Source: Agaricus subrufescens
Taxonomy: Eukaryota; Basidiomycota; Agaricomycetes; Agaricales; Agaricaceae
Assembly (NCBI GenBank): GCA_029945375.1
Contig: CM057059.1
Coordinates: 3,100,001 to 3,164,000, forward strand
Reading direction: 5' to 3'
DNA length: 64,000 nucleotides
The position numbers and the translations under genes are program-made. The notes below the pieces were generated by a model. It made no database searches. It was not told the DNA's origin and saw only the letters and a program-made list of their open reading frames with translations. Each line of letters opens with the position of its first letter. The stretch's first letter is position 1. Shown piece after piece: positions 1 to 11,610 of this stretch.

Positions 1-23
1 AATTTCAGTTTACATTACGTCTG

Positions 24-960
24 TCAAAAACATTTTTTGTTAGGTTTGTATATGCAGAGCATGAATGATTTCCAGAATGAAACCACAGGTGCCGTGAACG
101 ATGAATGTGTTTTTTCAGCCCCAAAAATTATTCTCCGGCCCTTTTGCATACCCCTTGGATTTGGTGAATTGGTAGCAGATGGCCTTGCTCCATCGGAATT
201 GTCAGCTCTCCTTATGTTTTTCCCCAAGAACAACTTTTGTCGAATAGCGGGAAAGCTAACATGCACAGCTTCCACACTTTTTTCGAATTGTATCCATCTT
301 TCTCGAATCATTGTTATCTCCTCGTCCGAGGGTATACTGGACTTGATTTTGGCTTTTCTCTCATCTGCCGTTTGAGATTTCATCTCTGTGAAGTAGTCGT
401 TGGTCTGGCGAAGGAGAGCTATACACTCATCGACAGCTTCAAGTAGCTCCATCACTGTTTGCCCATTTTCAGCGGTGAATACATCACCTTCGTGGTTGCC
501 TGGGAACGCCTCTATGAGCCCACGAAAACTGATCCAAGATTTCGAATCTCACCACTAACCAGTGCCGCTTTGATATGAGCGATGGTATCCACGATACCCC
601 GCTTAAATTGAACCGTCGCCTTCTGGGCTACGTCTAAATGTTTCAGTTCGATTGTGGCATGGACATTAACACGGCGAATATGCTTTAGCGTTTGCCTCGA
701 GACCTCGTGAGAAGACAGGTGGTTCACAAGAACGAGGTACATGGTTGTGAATTTGTAGACATTGATAATAGCACTTGACAGCTTAGCAGAATGCTGGAAG
801 GCGGTTTCGCGTAGTTCTCCTACGGCTTGGATGACTTCTGGGGATGTATTCGCATGGGTGGATGCTCCCAGAGCGACTGTGAGCTGATCGAGTTTGTCGC
901 CAAAGGCAGCAGATAGGTCTCGTATGCTGTCATAGGTCTGTACATCAGGTGGAAGCTAAA
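24..960 (-). CDS. Unknown alpha-helical protein (3' exons; 5' end unresolved)
   Basis: I do not recognise this gene. Reading on the minus strand, an open exon runs from an acceptor-like TTTAG near 955 through a frame starting LPPDVQTYDSIRDLSAAFG. A donor (GTGAGA) and acceptor (CATAG) near 510-555 then join phase 1 to an exon reading EAFPGNHEGDVFTAENGQTV and continuing to a stop at 24. The join keeps one frame for about 300 residues. The product is rich in heptad-like helical stretches and in Lys/Glu, with no signal peptide or clear membrane segment in the visible part. A short ATG exon starting MGENEQNLTAAPE near 1380 could be the N-terminus, but I could not connect it by splicing. Function unknown; the splice join is fairly secure, the 5' end is not. 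Confidence 0.5.
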
Positions 961-3722
961 GTGCATACAACTGGGTCACCATCAGTACGACAAAGTAATT
1001 TAGAAGCCTACTTTGAGGAAATAGCAGATTACAGGCTGCATGTTCGTTATCATAGACTGCGATAAGAGGAATTATGGCAATCAAGAATGATTTCTGCCTC
1101 ATAGCATTGTCTTTTTGTTCTTTCGTCCAAGTAGGCGACATGTATGGAGATAACAATAGAACTCGGATATAATTACATTTGTAACCCTTGTGGGACAAAC
1201 CTTTTAGCCTCAGATCAGCGGAGTTCAACGTTTATAGTCTCAGCTCCATCACTTACAGTCGGAAGTTAAACTGTTAGGTGATGAATGATCGCCAGAGTGA
1301 GGCTTCTGGCTTCTGTGGGACTAGGCGTTTCCAGTTGCTTCTGGAGCCGCAGTCAGATTTTGCTCATTTTCTCCCATCTATCAAGACGAGGCACCGCTTC
1401 CAATGTTTAAATTCACCTTGATTATGATATCCACATCGTGCGGTGGAGATATCAAGTGGACGATGTCATGAGTCGACGTTTCCTGGTTGAACTGATTTCC
1501 AGTCGACTCAAACCTCTACACTTTGCATGAGTGAACAATGAGTTTATAATCGTCAGTCTTGCATAAATAAGGTTGCATTCATCCGTCTTTTGTAAATCGA
1601 ATGAAATAACAACTGAATTCATAATATTTCGTACACTTCCGCCAAGCCCAGGCCAGGCCGCCCCTTCGGAAAACATACCGATATCGCCATTATTATTAAC
1701 CCGCTTGAGGTCCCAGCGCGGGAAAAAAATCAGGGTTCGGACCGAACAACCTTCCTCATTTGGTAAAGGCATACTTTTCACGCTTCTATCTGTTCAGTAT
1801 CTGTTCGCTTGCACGTCAGATCCAAGTTTTACCCCACCTGAGGCCCAACCATGAAGATACTATTTTCCTGCCCTATTTTTATCAATATTTGGATGTACTT
1901 ACTAGTTATAAAACACAGCCGTCTACTGTCCCCACAAATGACGTAGACGCGTAGACACCTGCCTGTCAAAAAAATTATCCGATGCCAAAAAGTCTCAAGC
2001 GCTATTACTGAATGATCATAGTAATCATTGCGCACAATAGTATGTATCACTTTTGACTTCCTGAAACTCCCTCGATACCTCATCAGAAAATCCAACGACA
2101 CTACATAAGCACCGGACCGCAACAAAAAGCAGCAAACGATACATCATAACAATGTGATGAACACAAAACAAGGAGTTGTATATTTAAAATCTCAGAATGA
2201 GAATCAGCTCGTTTAAGCGGGGGACTAAAATAAGCCCAAGGCTGCAAATAAGTGTGATAGAAGGCGTTAGAACATCCTTATTCCGGGGGCCTCGACGTCG
2301 AAGAGTACCTAGAATGCCATTTGTGCGAACATCGTTCTTTACTTTATTGGACGTGGGACCAACATAGCCCTTGTCCCGGAAAAAGGCGAAAGACGCTATG
2401 CTATTTACACTCTGAAGTCATGTTCAGGACGTCGATATCTCTAGCCGTTTTCAGTTTCATATTACGTTGGAACTCCACTCAACCTACAAGGATGAGTAAA
2501 CATTAATTAGCAGATAGGCGCACACAGCCAAGTGCCTGGTACCTTACCAATATTCAATATTCAATCCTGATTCGATCTCATTCTTTGCCTCCGGGACCCG
2601 GAAACCTGCGGGAAACCATATTCAAATACCACATGAGAAAAAAACACGATTCCGTTCGAAACAGAAAAAGTCAAGCCCAAATCTAATCTCAGTTTAATTT
2701 TAGGGCATAGACGGGGCTAACTCCGTGAGGGGAATGGAATAAAATTCGAGCGGACAAAATATCTCGAAAAGCCAATAGCATTAGGTCGGCCGTCAATGCA
2801 TAGCCTCCGACGTTCATAGGGATAATCCGGATTCCGGGGAGACCTCACGCATGCCACTGATAGTCGAGTTGACATCATCTCAAATTTCCACTGCCGAACG
2901 TGCCGCAATACTACCAAAAATAGACCGAGTGCAAGAAGCACGCGACAAGTTGTATTGAAGGTCCGTACACGAAAAAAGACTGTTTACTTGTTCACTGCAT
3001 CTGTTATAGTTCCACCTGCCTTACATCGTTAGTTGTACAGCATGCGCTACCGGCTAACCTTTGAATGCTACTGCGGAATATGCCTTTGAATAGAGCACTC
3101 CCACGTGCATCAGACTCTAATTTCGGTTGCTCGCCTAGGGCTCCAGACTTGATCACGGGTAGGGGTATAACGTATCCGCCGGAAATGGGCTCAAGGCCTC
3201 CGTGGACCCTAAAATTTTCTCTTCACAGTTGGTGTTTTGCTAATGTAGCGGTCCCGGGTGGCGGTGGGTACAAGGCCCTGGTGTCTACCCAGAATTAAAG
3301 AGTTAAATCTCAATCATAGGGTGTGTTGTAAGATGATCATAGGCAAGGCGACCGTATGAAAGGATCAAGGGCCATATGGGTATCGGGTTATACGAGACTG
3401 TAGGCCGAAAATAAAAATGAATCAAACAAAATCTACCCCACCTTGCTTGGCATCAAACAAAGGGATCATGTCCAAGAATAGACATACCACCATTCTCTCA
3501 CAATCAGAATCTCCTTCGAATGCTGTACGTCTGTTAGCACCACAGAGATCCCCATTAAGGACCGCAAACCAAGAGTATAAGTACGACATATTGCAAGCTA
3601 GGGAGACCTCATCGTAACCACTTGGTTTCTTTCCAACCTCAGCGACTCTTTCAATTCTTTGAACAGTCCGCTTTACAACAACTCTCTCCTACTCCCGTAC
3701 TCCTATCGTACCACCAGTAGCC
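961..3722. other. Intergenic, no supported gene
   Basis: Only short open frames without splice-supported continuations are present. The first few hundred bases may hold 5' exons of the minus-strand gene that ends at 24. From about 3640 the DNA becomes pyrimidine-rich with short CT tracts, as expected for a promoter of the plus-strand gene starting at 3723. Confidence 0.4.
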
Positions 3723-4437
3723 ATGTTCCAGAAATTCATCGTGAGTGGCTCCTACAGAGACAGGCTAAACTGTTATCTTATACTCACTCCTGACGCAGGC
3801 CAAATTCCGCTCCTCATCCGAGGGCCAGAAGCCAGCTCCTCACAGCCTACCATTGAACTATTCATCGTATGACATTGACGCGGTGAGTATGATTCTCGGT
3901 ATTACCAAAGTGATACATTCTCAATGATCGTCGAATGCCATTCAGGACTCTCTCAAAGACGACGCCAGCTACGCAACTTCATTCGGCGACCACAAAGGCC
4001 CGACAATGTTTGAAAACCCTAATGGACCTATCGTAAGTATCCCTACAAAACCCTTCATTAATCATTCCTTATCTCATAATGAGCAGCAGGCAGAAATGCT
4101 AGAAGATGACAACTTGGCATGGGTGCCTACCAAGGGTCGCCAAGACCCGCCGGCACCTCCATACATGCACCCTGCATCTCATTACAGGCTGCCCGCCTCG
4201 GAAGAGTCAACATCGCACTACCACAAACGCGCGGAGATGCTAGAGGAAGACAACATCGCTTGGGGATCCACAAAGAAGAGTAAAGCGAAGCCCTCTTCAC
4301 AAACCGTAGAGCGTGCAGAGACAATAGAAGCAGACAATCACCCTTGGGCACGACTTCCGATGGGTCGGAAAATGAAGCCGGCATCTCATTATGTTGAACG
4401 CGCAGAGTTGCTAGAGGAAGATAACAGGGCTTGGTGA
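3723..4437 (+). CDS. Small acidic protein with four AExLExDNxxW repeats
   Basis: Four exons can be traced. ATG at 3723 opens MFQKFI, then a GTGAGT..CAG intron, an exon reading AKFRSSSEGQKPAP, a second GTGAGT intron, a DSLKDDASYATSF exon, a GTAAGT intron, and a last exon from 4087 to the TGA at 4435-4437. All joins hold one frame. The last exon carries four copies of a motif with consensus (R)AExLExDNxxW, beginning at about 4090, 4231, 4315 and 4402. Three are preceded by SHY or a similar His-Tyr pair plus a few residues and Arg. The protein is small, hydrophilic and acidic within the repeats, with no signal peptide or membrane segment. The regular Trp at each repeat end suggests a peptide docking or binding repeat, but that is inference. 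I know no named function. Confidence 0.75.
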
Positions 4438-5806
4438 TTTCCCTGCTGATAGGGGACAACTGTCCAGGGATAGTGTTCCAGCTAGTTTCGTTTTCTCATA
4501 ATTTTTTCCTTCACACGTACCTCAGGTTGCGTCAATGAGACTCCATCATTGATGTTTGGATACAGTCGCGTATTGTCAGAGCTTCTATTTATCATTTCCT
4601 CATGGCTTGTATTATTACTATATGCTGGTTTCGTCTAGTAAACTACGTCTCTAGCTACAAAAAGTTGTATCTTAGGACGCCCAACACCCAGAATTGCACT
4701 GCTTCTTTTCCCCTTTTTCTGGTTTTAAGCATACTTCGATCGTGCCTTAAGCGCTTTTTGAATTGAACAGCCTCCCTCGGGGAAAATAAGCGAAGCGTGT
4801 AAGCCGTATGGCTTAATACCCCAATCGCTTATCACATTTTCCACTCATCACCGGTTGTTTGTTTTTTCCCGTTCCATCGGGAGCTCGAGTGGGTCTATTT
4901 GAACGAGTTGTAAAAATACACTGACATTATCAAGGACAATGTTACTTTACCCCTTCTTCTATAGTACAAGCTATACACGGGCCGAACAAACTGGGGTCAT
5001 TTTGTAATATAACTATATTCCTTTCTCTTGTCAATACACCGCAGCCTATCCCTGCATAGCTAATTAAATCTACAAATAGTTCGGTAGTACCCATGGCTTA
5101 CACCAAGATGAGTAGTACCAAATTGAGCCGAACACGTTGCTTGAGAGGAATGATATATGAATTATGTTCTTCGCAGAAACTGTGGCTCCCAGAAGATAGA
5201 TGACAAGGCGTGCTTTCAAATGAGAGATAGTATGGGAATCAGTTATGACAAAGTGAGGTATCAAGCTAAGGCGATCTCTCCGGATGCATGAGTTTCAATT
5301 TAATTACAACCAACTCTGGTTATCTTATTACGGGCGAGCGTATAGCCAAGAATGTACTAGAACACTATATACCGCTGTCTCGGACCACTCCTTGATACGT
5401 CGTCTTCAGTTTCAAGGGTAGGGGCAATTCCTTTTACAATGATCTCCACATATATGCAGGGCTATATCGAGTCCTGATGATTTAAGTCCATGACCAGGGT
5501 ACAAGGGCGCCACCTATCTGTTTAAATGGTGGGATATCATGGTATCATTTATCAAAGTGCCAGTCAAGGACAACGTCGGTGACAGTATGATCGGGCACGT
5601 TGGTGATAAAAATACTGGCGAGCTTGATCTTATGCGCTATCCCATAACCTGATGCAGAACTGATATAAACAGCTTGCACATACGCTAGTATTAATTTGCT
5701 ACAACAGATGTGAAAAGTGATTATACGGTGCGTAATTGGGAGCTCACAATCTAACAACCCTCCGTTGCATTCCCCAAATTTTGATTTGGCTACATATCGA
5801 ATGTCA
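4438..5806. other. Convergent intergenic region
   Basis: This lies between the 3' ends of the repeat-protein gene and LSM4. No reading frame has splice support. The short frames on the minus strand between 5545 and 5806 only shadow or follow the last LSM4 exon. Confidence 0.45.
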
Positions 5807-6461
5807 TCATAATCCACGGCCACGACCTCTACCACCACGTAGTGGTCCACCGCGTCCACCTCCTCGAGAGCCTAGGATAGTTTATATCACGCTCTAGACT
5901 GTACTAAAAGTTTGTGAGAGTGCGTACCTCGGACAGGCGCACCACGACCACCTAAGGAGTATGTTAGAAAACCAAGGGGGTAGGTTTGACATGGCTGACC
6001 TCTACTAGGACCGGTGTGTCCGCCGCGCGAGTTCCTGTTGGCTTCTCGAGCACGATTTTGTTCTTCCTTTACTTGATCGAGGAGGGTATCAGGGACCCGT
6101 AAGTACTTTATCTGTGAGGAGATCAGGATTATGGCATATGAGGGGTAAGACTCAGCGCCTACCGTGCTTCCTCTAATGTAGCATTCCTTGAGTTTCCAAA
6201 ACTTGTCTCCATCAGCACTTGTCTGGTATACCTCTCTGAGGGTAATGTTCATAAAGTTGTCGCAGTTTACCAAATGGCCATTGAAAGTCTCGCCGTTCTT
6301 GAGCTCGACCAGCTGAAGTGGGATGGTCAGATCGAGCAGATAATTGGTTGCAAGAGAGACAAGCTTGCCATGGGCTTGTTCTGCGCGGCACTGAGGAGAG
6401 ATAAGGGCAACTACAGGCGCGGTGAGAGCAGCATTTGACACAACAGAACACGGCATACCAT
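5807..6461 (-). CDS. LSM4: LSm4, U6 snRNA-associated Sm-like protein
   Basis: LSm4 is a subunit of the Lsm1-7 ring (cytoplasmic mRNA decay) and the Lsm2-8 ring (nuclear U6 snRNA). Six coding exons give 131 residues: 6459-6461 (the ATG alone), 6369-6410 ([14 protein letters not shown]), 6163-6312 ([18 protein letters not shown]), 6000-6111 ([17 protein letters not shown]), 5928-5951 and 5807-5871. The Sm1 block ([19 protein letters not shown]) and Sm2 block ([15 protein letters not shown]) match the family almost residue for residue. The C-terminus is an RGG tail, as in animal and yeast homologues. The intron at 6313-6368 begins GC and ends AG, while the others are GT..AG. The start is fixed by the MLPLSLL N-terminus after splicing. 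The gene is divergent from the Erv2 gene, with 85 bp between start codons. Confidence 0.96.
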
Positions 6462-6546
6462 GGCGGAAGGAAAGTGCGCGACTTGGCCCAAAACGGCAAT
6501 CCTGCATATGTAAGCACCTTCCCACACCCCTTCTTCCCTGCCCTCC
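6462..6546. promoter_or_regulatory. Short bidirectional promoter, LSM4 / ERV2
   Basis: Only 85 bp separate the LSM4 start codon (minus) from the sulfhydryl oxidase start codon (plus). The stretch must hold both core promoters and both 5' leaders, unless leaders extend into the neighbouring gene. It contains a pyrimidine-rich run just upstream of the ERV2 ATG and no obvious TATA box. Confidence 0.55.
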
Positions 6547-7505
6547 ATGATCTCCCGCTTCGCAAAGTCTCTCTTCGTTATCGTTGCCTCCATCGTACGC
6601 GACATTGCCGGCACGATGGAACTCACTGACACCTGCTGCAGGCTGTGCTTACCATGCTGGCCATGCTGCACCCTCCATTACGCGCATATGTCGACCCCTG
6701 GACAGGCCAGCTTTTCGGCGAAGGCGGCGTCGAGAAGTCCTGGAACAGACCACCTCCGGAAGGGGTCACCAATGGCGGCGTTATTATGACAAAACTAGGA
6801 AACGAAACCGCAAAGTAATTAATCTTGCCCTTTGACTCGCCTCCCTCCGTCATTCTATCCCCGACAGGGCTGCACTTGGGAGGGCCACTTGGAAGTTATT
6901 GTACGTGCTGGCTCCACGCCAAGTCATGGTTTTAACCTGGTCTACAGGCATACAGTAACCCTACGGTTTCCCGAAGTGCGTTCACCTTCAAACGATCGGA
7001 CAATTTGACCCTCAGCTCTCTAGGACCCAACACCAGATGAACGCGAAGCACTCGACTCGTATTTTCGTCTATCGTCACGATTGTATCCCTGCGGCGAATG
7101 CGCAACAGAATTCCAGGAACTATTAAAGGCCTATCCACCACAAGTGCGATATCTACACGTATTCCTGAAACTTAACGTTACTGACATATGCTAACAGACA
7201 TCCTCGCGTCGCGCCGCTTCGCAGTGGTATCCATACTTGTCCTCGCTATATTGCTTATCCGCTCATATCAAATTTTTCCCCTTCCTTCAAGGCTATGTGC
7301 CCTCCATAACAAGGTGAATGAGCGGCTGAAGAAACCAGATTTTGACTGCAACAAGCTAACGGACGAGTATGACTGTGGCTGCGGAGACGAACCCCTTTCC
7401 ACTACAACAACTGGGACCGCACCTGAATTTGACCCTATGGATCTCGAAATCGATACAAGTAAGGACAAATTAACAGGGGCTGAACTCATTAAAGGTGGCC
7501 GATAG
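6547..7505 (+). CDS. ERV2: FAD-linked sulfhydryl oxidase, Erv2 type
   Basis: This enzyme forms disulfides and passes electrons to oxygen through FAD. Seven exons (6547-6594, 6642-6814, 6868-6900, 6948-6975, 7024-7143, 7198-7226, 7292-7505) give 214 residues with every phase consistent. Residues 5-25 are a hydrophobic signal anchor, which favours the ER (Erv2) over the mitochondrial form (Erv1). The Erv1/Alr core runs from [11 protein letters not shown] at 76-86 to the C-rich end. Residues 116-120 hold the redox CxxC (PCGEC), residues 144-158 the [15 protein letters not shown] block that binds FAD, and residues 163-174 a DC..CGC cluster. A short Thr- and Asp-rich tail follows. The start follows from the signal anchor being completed by the first splice. 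It pairs head-to-head with LSM4. Confidence 0.93.
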
Positions 7506-7748
7506 CACGATGCATAATGGCTTTCGTTGCGCTTTTTGGGACATCTCGATCTATCTCATCGACGTCAATATTCACTGGTTCGGATCTATGCTAGCATAGC
7601 TGAATGTACCAACCGTGTAATATATACCCGGCATGCCCATTATACAACTTGTTGGCGTGCATCATGGGAAGATCATCTGACCCATCTGGGCACATATTGA
7701 TGTCACACCGCGATCCATTGATAGCGTTTCCCCACATTCGTTAACGAG

Positions 7749-9977
7749 ATGGCTATTGAACTCTACGCAGGAGAACAGGAAACGTATGTTATCAAAGGTG
7801 AGACCAAAGTCTTTCATCTACCAGTACTCCGTTGATCAGACCTTACAGAGGGAGTCAAAGTTGTCGAACGCTTCTTTCAAGTCCCGCTCGACTATTCGGA
7901 TCCGGCAGGAGAAAAGATCATAGTATTTGCGAGACAAGAAATCCCGCTTCAAAAAGCGAAGACTCCGGAAGAGGAAGACAAGCTGCCATTTAGTAAGCTG
8001 CATCCTTGTTCGGAGAACTTGCCGATTGACCCACACTTGTTTGTACTCTGAGTATTATATCTGCAAGGTAAGCCTTATGGGTTGATTTTAAGCAATGGTC
8101 ATACCTGACGCGTGATTGTAGGAGGTCCTGGTGGTGAAGTACCTTTACAAAGGAACTCTGGATTCGCAGCCGAGGTACCGTCTACTATTATCTGAGGCTT
8201 GTGAATGATCAGTTTATCACTCATCCTTCCTCTATCCCAGCTCTTTCAAGAAGGTTATCAGGTAATGTCTTCAGCTGTATACACTCACGTCCGACTGACT
8301 TATGTTCAAATCAGGTTCTTTGGCTCGATCAACGAGGCACAGGGCTTAGCACTCCCCTCACTCCTGATACCCTCCCTTCACACGTCCAGTCAGATGAACA
8401 AATTGCCGCCTATCTTAAACATTTCCGACAAGACAACATTGGTATGCACCAACTTTCCATTACTCCATACTTAACTTCATCCCATCTTTACGCTAATTGC
8501 CTATCGTGAACAAGTAAGGGACTGTGAAGCTATACGAAAAGTCATTCTTGGCCATAAAGAAAACCTTGAAGATAGAAAATGGACACTTTTGGGTCAAAGT
8601 TTTGGTGGATTCTGTACTATAACATACCTTTCGTTCTTCAGCGAGGGGATCAAAGAGGCTTTCACTACGGGTGGGCTTGCACCGCTGGTAGAAGAACCGG
8701 ATGCCGTGTACGCCGCAATCGTTCGTAAGTCAAACCCTTGAAAGACTCAGGAAACGATGGACCGACTATTCGCTTGCTAGCACGTGTCATCCAACGAAAC
8801 AAAATCTACTACGATAAGTATCCCCGAGATATCCAAAGGGTGTGTACCATGTCATATATTATAGCTAAGAAGCGGTCATACATAATTTACTAGATCCGGA
8901 TGATTATGCGCTATTTAGAGGCCAATGACGTTGTTCTCCCAAATGGTGGTAGGCTTACCCCTCAACGATGGCAACAACTCGGATTCGACTTTGGAATGAC
9001 TGGTGAGTGCAACACGAGTAAAGAAAGCTATCTCATATTCAGTAGCCGGGATCGATCGGGTACACCGTAAGTCGATTCGAAAATCAAAGTACTGCTCAAA
9101 AACTAAGCCTGCTTTCTTTTGCAATTTTTAAGAATTTGTGTTTCGCGCTGCGAGAGAACTTGAAACGATTGGGAAAATTGGATACAAGACTCTGCAATCA
9201 GTTGAACAATCACAAGCATACGACGGTAATCCTCTATTCGCCATCATTCATGAACCTATTTATTGTCAAGGGTGGGTGTTTCGAACTCTTTTAATTGGAA
9301 ACGAGCTCTCCTAAGCGTTAAGCAAACCGGTTCTATCCTATAATATTTGATTACATATAGTCGAGCTCCGCGATGGGCAGCTGAAAGAACTGTATCTCAA
9401 CATCCCCAGTTCCTGTGGTCCCATGTCAAGACTCTAGGAGAGAATGAACCGATTTACTTTACAGGAGAGATGGTGCGTGTGTGGACTTTTTTTACATACG
9501 AAGCCGATGGATTCATGTGGATCCCTATGTCGTACAGATATTCTCGAGCATGTTTGATGACTATGCTCACTTGCGTCCATGGAAACGAGCTGCTCACTTA
9601 CTGGCACAAGACTCCACTTGGCCTCCTCTTTACGATCTGAAACAATTATCAGAGAATAAAGTCAAAGTGACCTCTGCGACGTGAGCTACTTATATTTGAC
9701 TTTCTGAACAACTTCTGGCTCATCATTTATGGATCTCGTTCATCAGCTATTACGATGACATGTTAGTGCCCCTTTATAATGCTCCTCCATAGAGTGACGC
9801 ACTGAAAGCCTGTTCTTATTTAGGTATCTCGATTTTAATTTTGCACAAGATACAGCGTCGAAGATCAAGGGGACCGAACAATATATCACGAACCAATTCT
9901 TCCATGATGGACTGAGGTTGGAGTCGAAGGATGTCTTAAAGCATCTTTTTGACATTTCTAAGAGGGAATATCATTGA
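7749..9977 (+). CDS. Prolyl aminopeptidase-like alpha/beta hydrolase (peptidase family S33)
   Basis: Predicted to remove N-terminal proline or similar residues from peptides in the cytosol; no signal peptide is seen. Exons start at 7749 (MAIELYAGEQETYVIK). They include two very small ones, 8053-8067 (15 nt, encoding ILYLQ with a split codon) and 8241-8261 (21 nt). The protein has the S33 oxyanion motif GGPGG at about residues 70-74, LDQRGTGLST near 98-107, and the nucleophile elbow GQSFGG with Ser near residue 165. The end, YITNQFFHDGLRLESKDVL, is typical of fungal members. The stop is TGA at 9975-9977. Later exons were joined less rigorously than the first seven. A decayed second copy of the 3' half lies at about 12.9-13.6 kb. 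Confidence 0.85.
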
Positions 9978-10693
9978 GTTATTTTCGTCCTTTTGTTGTG
10001 CGCATTTCCCAGAGACAATCCAACGCTAGCAGGCATGAGATAGATTGCTTTGTTTTGAAGATATTATTGACGACTGTGAAGGATGTACGTATAGTAAAAG
10101 AATGACATGTTGGCCAAACGATTTTACTTTTCCGCGATCATAGAGGATCAAGAGTTTGTACAGACTGCCGATGAGCGATTGGGGAACAAAGAACTATCAT
10201 TAAAAATATCTTACACAACCGACTCCTACAGCGCCTGGACTAACGATCGGTGCTGTAGTTAGGCTGTGTTCCACCCATACGGTCTGTTGAATTTTGCTAA
10301 CCTGACCAGCCTAGTAACCTTCAACACTTTGATGTTGCATTGCCGACCATATCGACCACATGGTGTGCTTTACTCGGTAAAATACCAAACGTTTACTAGC
10401 AATACTTCCTTTCACTGGCTTCGAGTAAGTGTCTTGAAGTCTATACATCCCTCTTCGTGATTTGCAAGACCAGTTTTTTGTCGCCACTATCGCTTTCCCT
10501 TGTCTCATCTTTTGAATAGTCTATTTTGAGTCACTAACCAGATATCAGAATTACTGGATTTGACCATTCATAAGCAACAGCATCCCACCAACCGTTAAAT
10601 GGGATGAGGGAACAGCGAGTTTGTCTGACTTCACGACACTTAAAAGACCACCCTTGTTTTTGGAAACCAGACCTATTTTGCCGTCGCACACCA

Positions 10694-11610
10694 ATGCCTG
10701 GTCGTACTCTCCCTTTGATACTCTCCACTCTATCTGTTCTTTACTTTCCGCATTACTCCAATCTGTTGGAGCTGTGTTGAAGAATGTCACCATTGATGAC
10801 CAGAACGGGGACGGGGAAACTGGTATTATCCCAAAATATGCTTCGCCGGGTGTTTGGGCAGGCCCAGCATGTCAAGAATGTGCAATCAAACCTGACGTGA
10901 GCCAGCTTTTTGAACATACGGCGACGGCTGCTGCTTTTAAGCCTGACACGGGTGTCCGTTCTAATACCGTAGATTTTGATTTTAATGGTATGATAGCTCA
11001 CCCTGACTCATTCGGTCAATCATAATTGCTTGTACTTCAGCTGATATCTGTCATAGGCACGGCCATTTATATCTACTTATAACGAAGGCAGTGGAATCAC
11101 AGTCAACACAGAGTGTAACTTCACAATTGACAACGGACCTCCTGTATTCTTCAATCACACTGGTGATCCAACAATACCTGCTTTCACGAAAAGGGATTAT
11201 CGGGCACTGGTGTTTAGCAAAGCAGGGCTCAAATATCGGCCGCATCATATGCAAATTCGGATGTCGGGCGTGCCGTATCAGGTCTTCTTGAGCTTCAATT
11301 ATGCTGAATATACGTAAGTCTTTCTTGACAAACAACTTTGTGCTTTTGTCCTCAGCTTGTCTTTATCCTTCATAGCATTGATGAAGCAGTTGATATCTCT
11401 ACGAAGCTCACTACCGGGTCGAGCATACCAACCATTGGGTTGAACACGCCAAGTATTGGGCTGAACAGCCCCACCAAGTCTATTGGATTCCTGCCTCCCG
11501 AGGATAGTGCTAAACCGTCGTCTTCGTCCAAGACGTCCGAACCATCTGTTAGTCTTGTAATTTTGGGTGGTTTAGTATACCAGATAGTGAAAGCGATGTT
11601 TATGGGATGA
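10694..11610 (+). pseudogene. Frameshifted agaricomycete secreted/membrane protein gene
   Basis: The reading resembles a family of extracellular agaricomycete proteins of unknown function (N-terminal KNVTIDDQxGD, then FNGTAIY, NTECNFTIDN, YRALVFSKAGL, and a hydrophobic C-terminus). A signal-peptide-like start (MPGRTLPLILSTLSVL, ATG at 10694) is in a different frame from the downstream KNVTIDDQNGDGE segment. A GTATGA..ATAG intron at about 10989-11056 leads into GTAIYIYL, which hits a stop at about 11080. The family-like sequence resumes one frame over as NEGSGITVNTECNFTIDN and continues through an intron to TIDEAVDISTKL and a C-terminal hydrophobic stretch ending at 11610. Two frame breaks suggest a decayed gene. 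Sequencing error at each site is the alternative. Confidence 0.55.

Noticed and set aside
5545..5859. Minus-strand frame of about 104 codons beginning in the last LSM4 exon
   Set aside because: It is a shadow frame of the RGG-coding exon. The LSM4 frame, fixed by splicing, ends at 5807.
6112..6162. Apparent insertion [15 protein letters not shown] between the two Sm motifs of LSM4
   Set aside because: It is the translation of a 51-nt GTAGGC..CACAG intron. Removing it restores the exact GST/IKYLR junction of the family.
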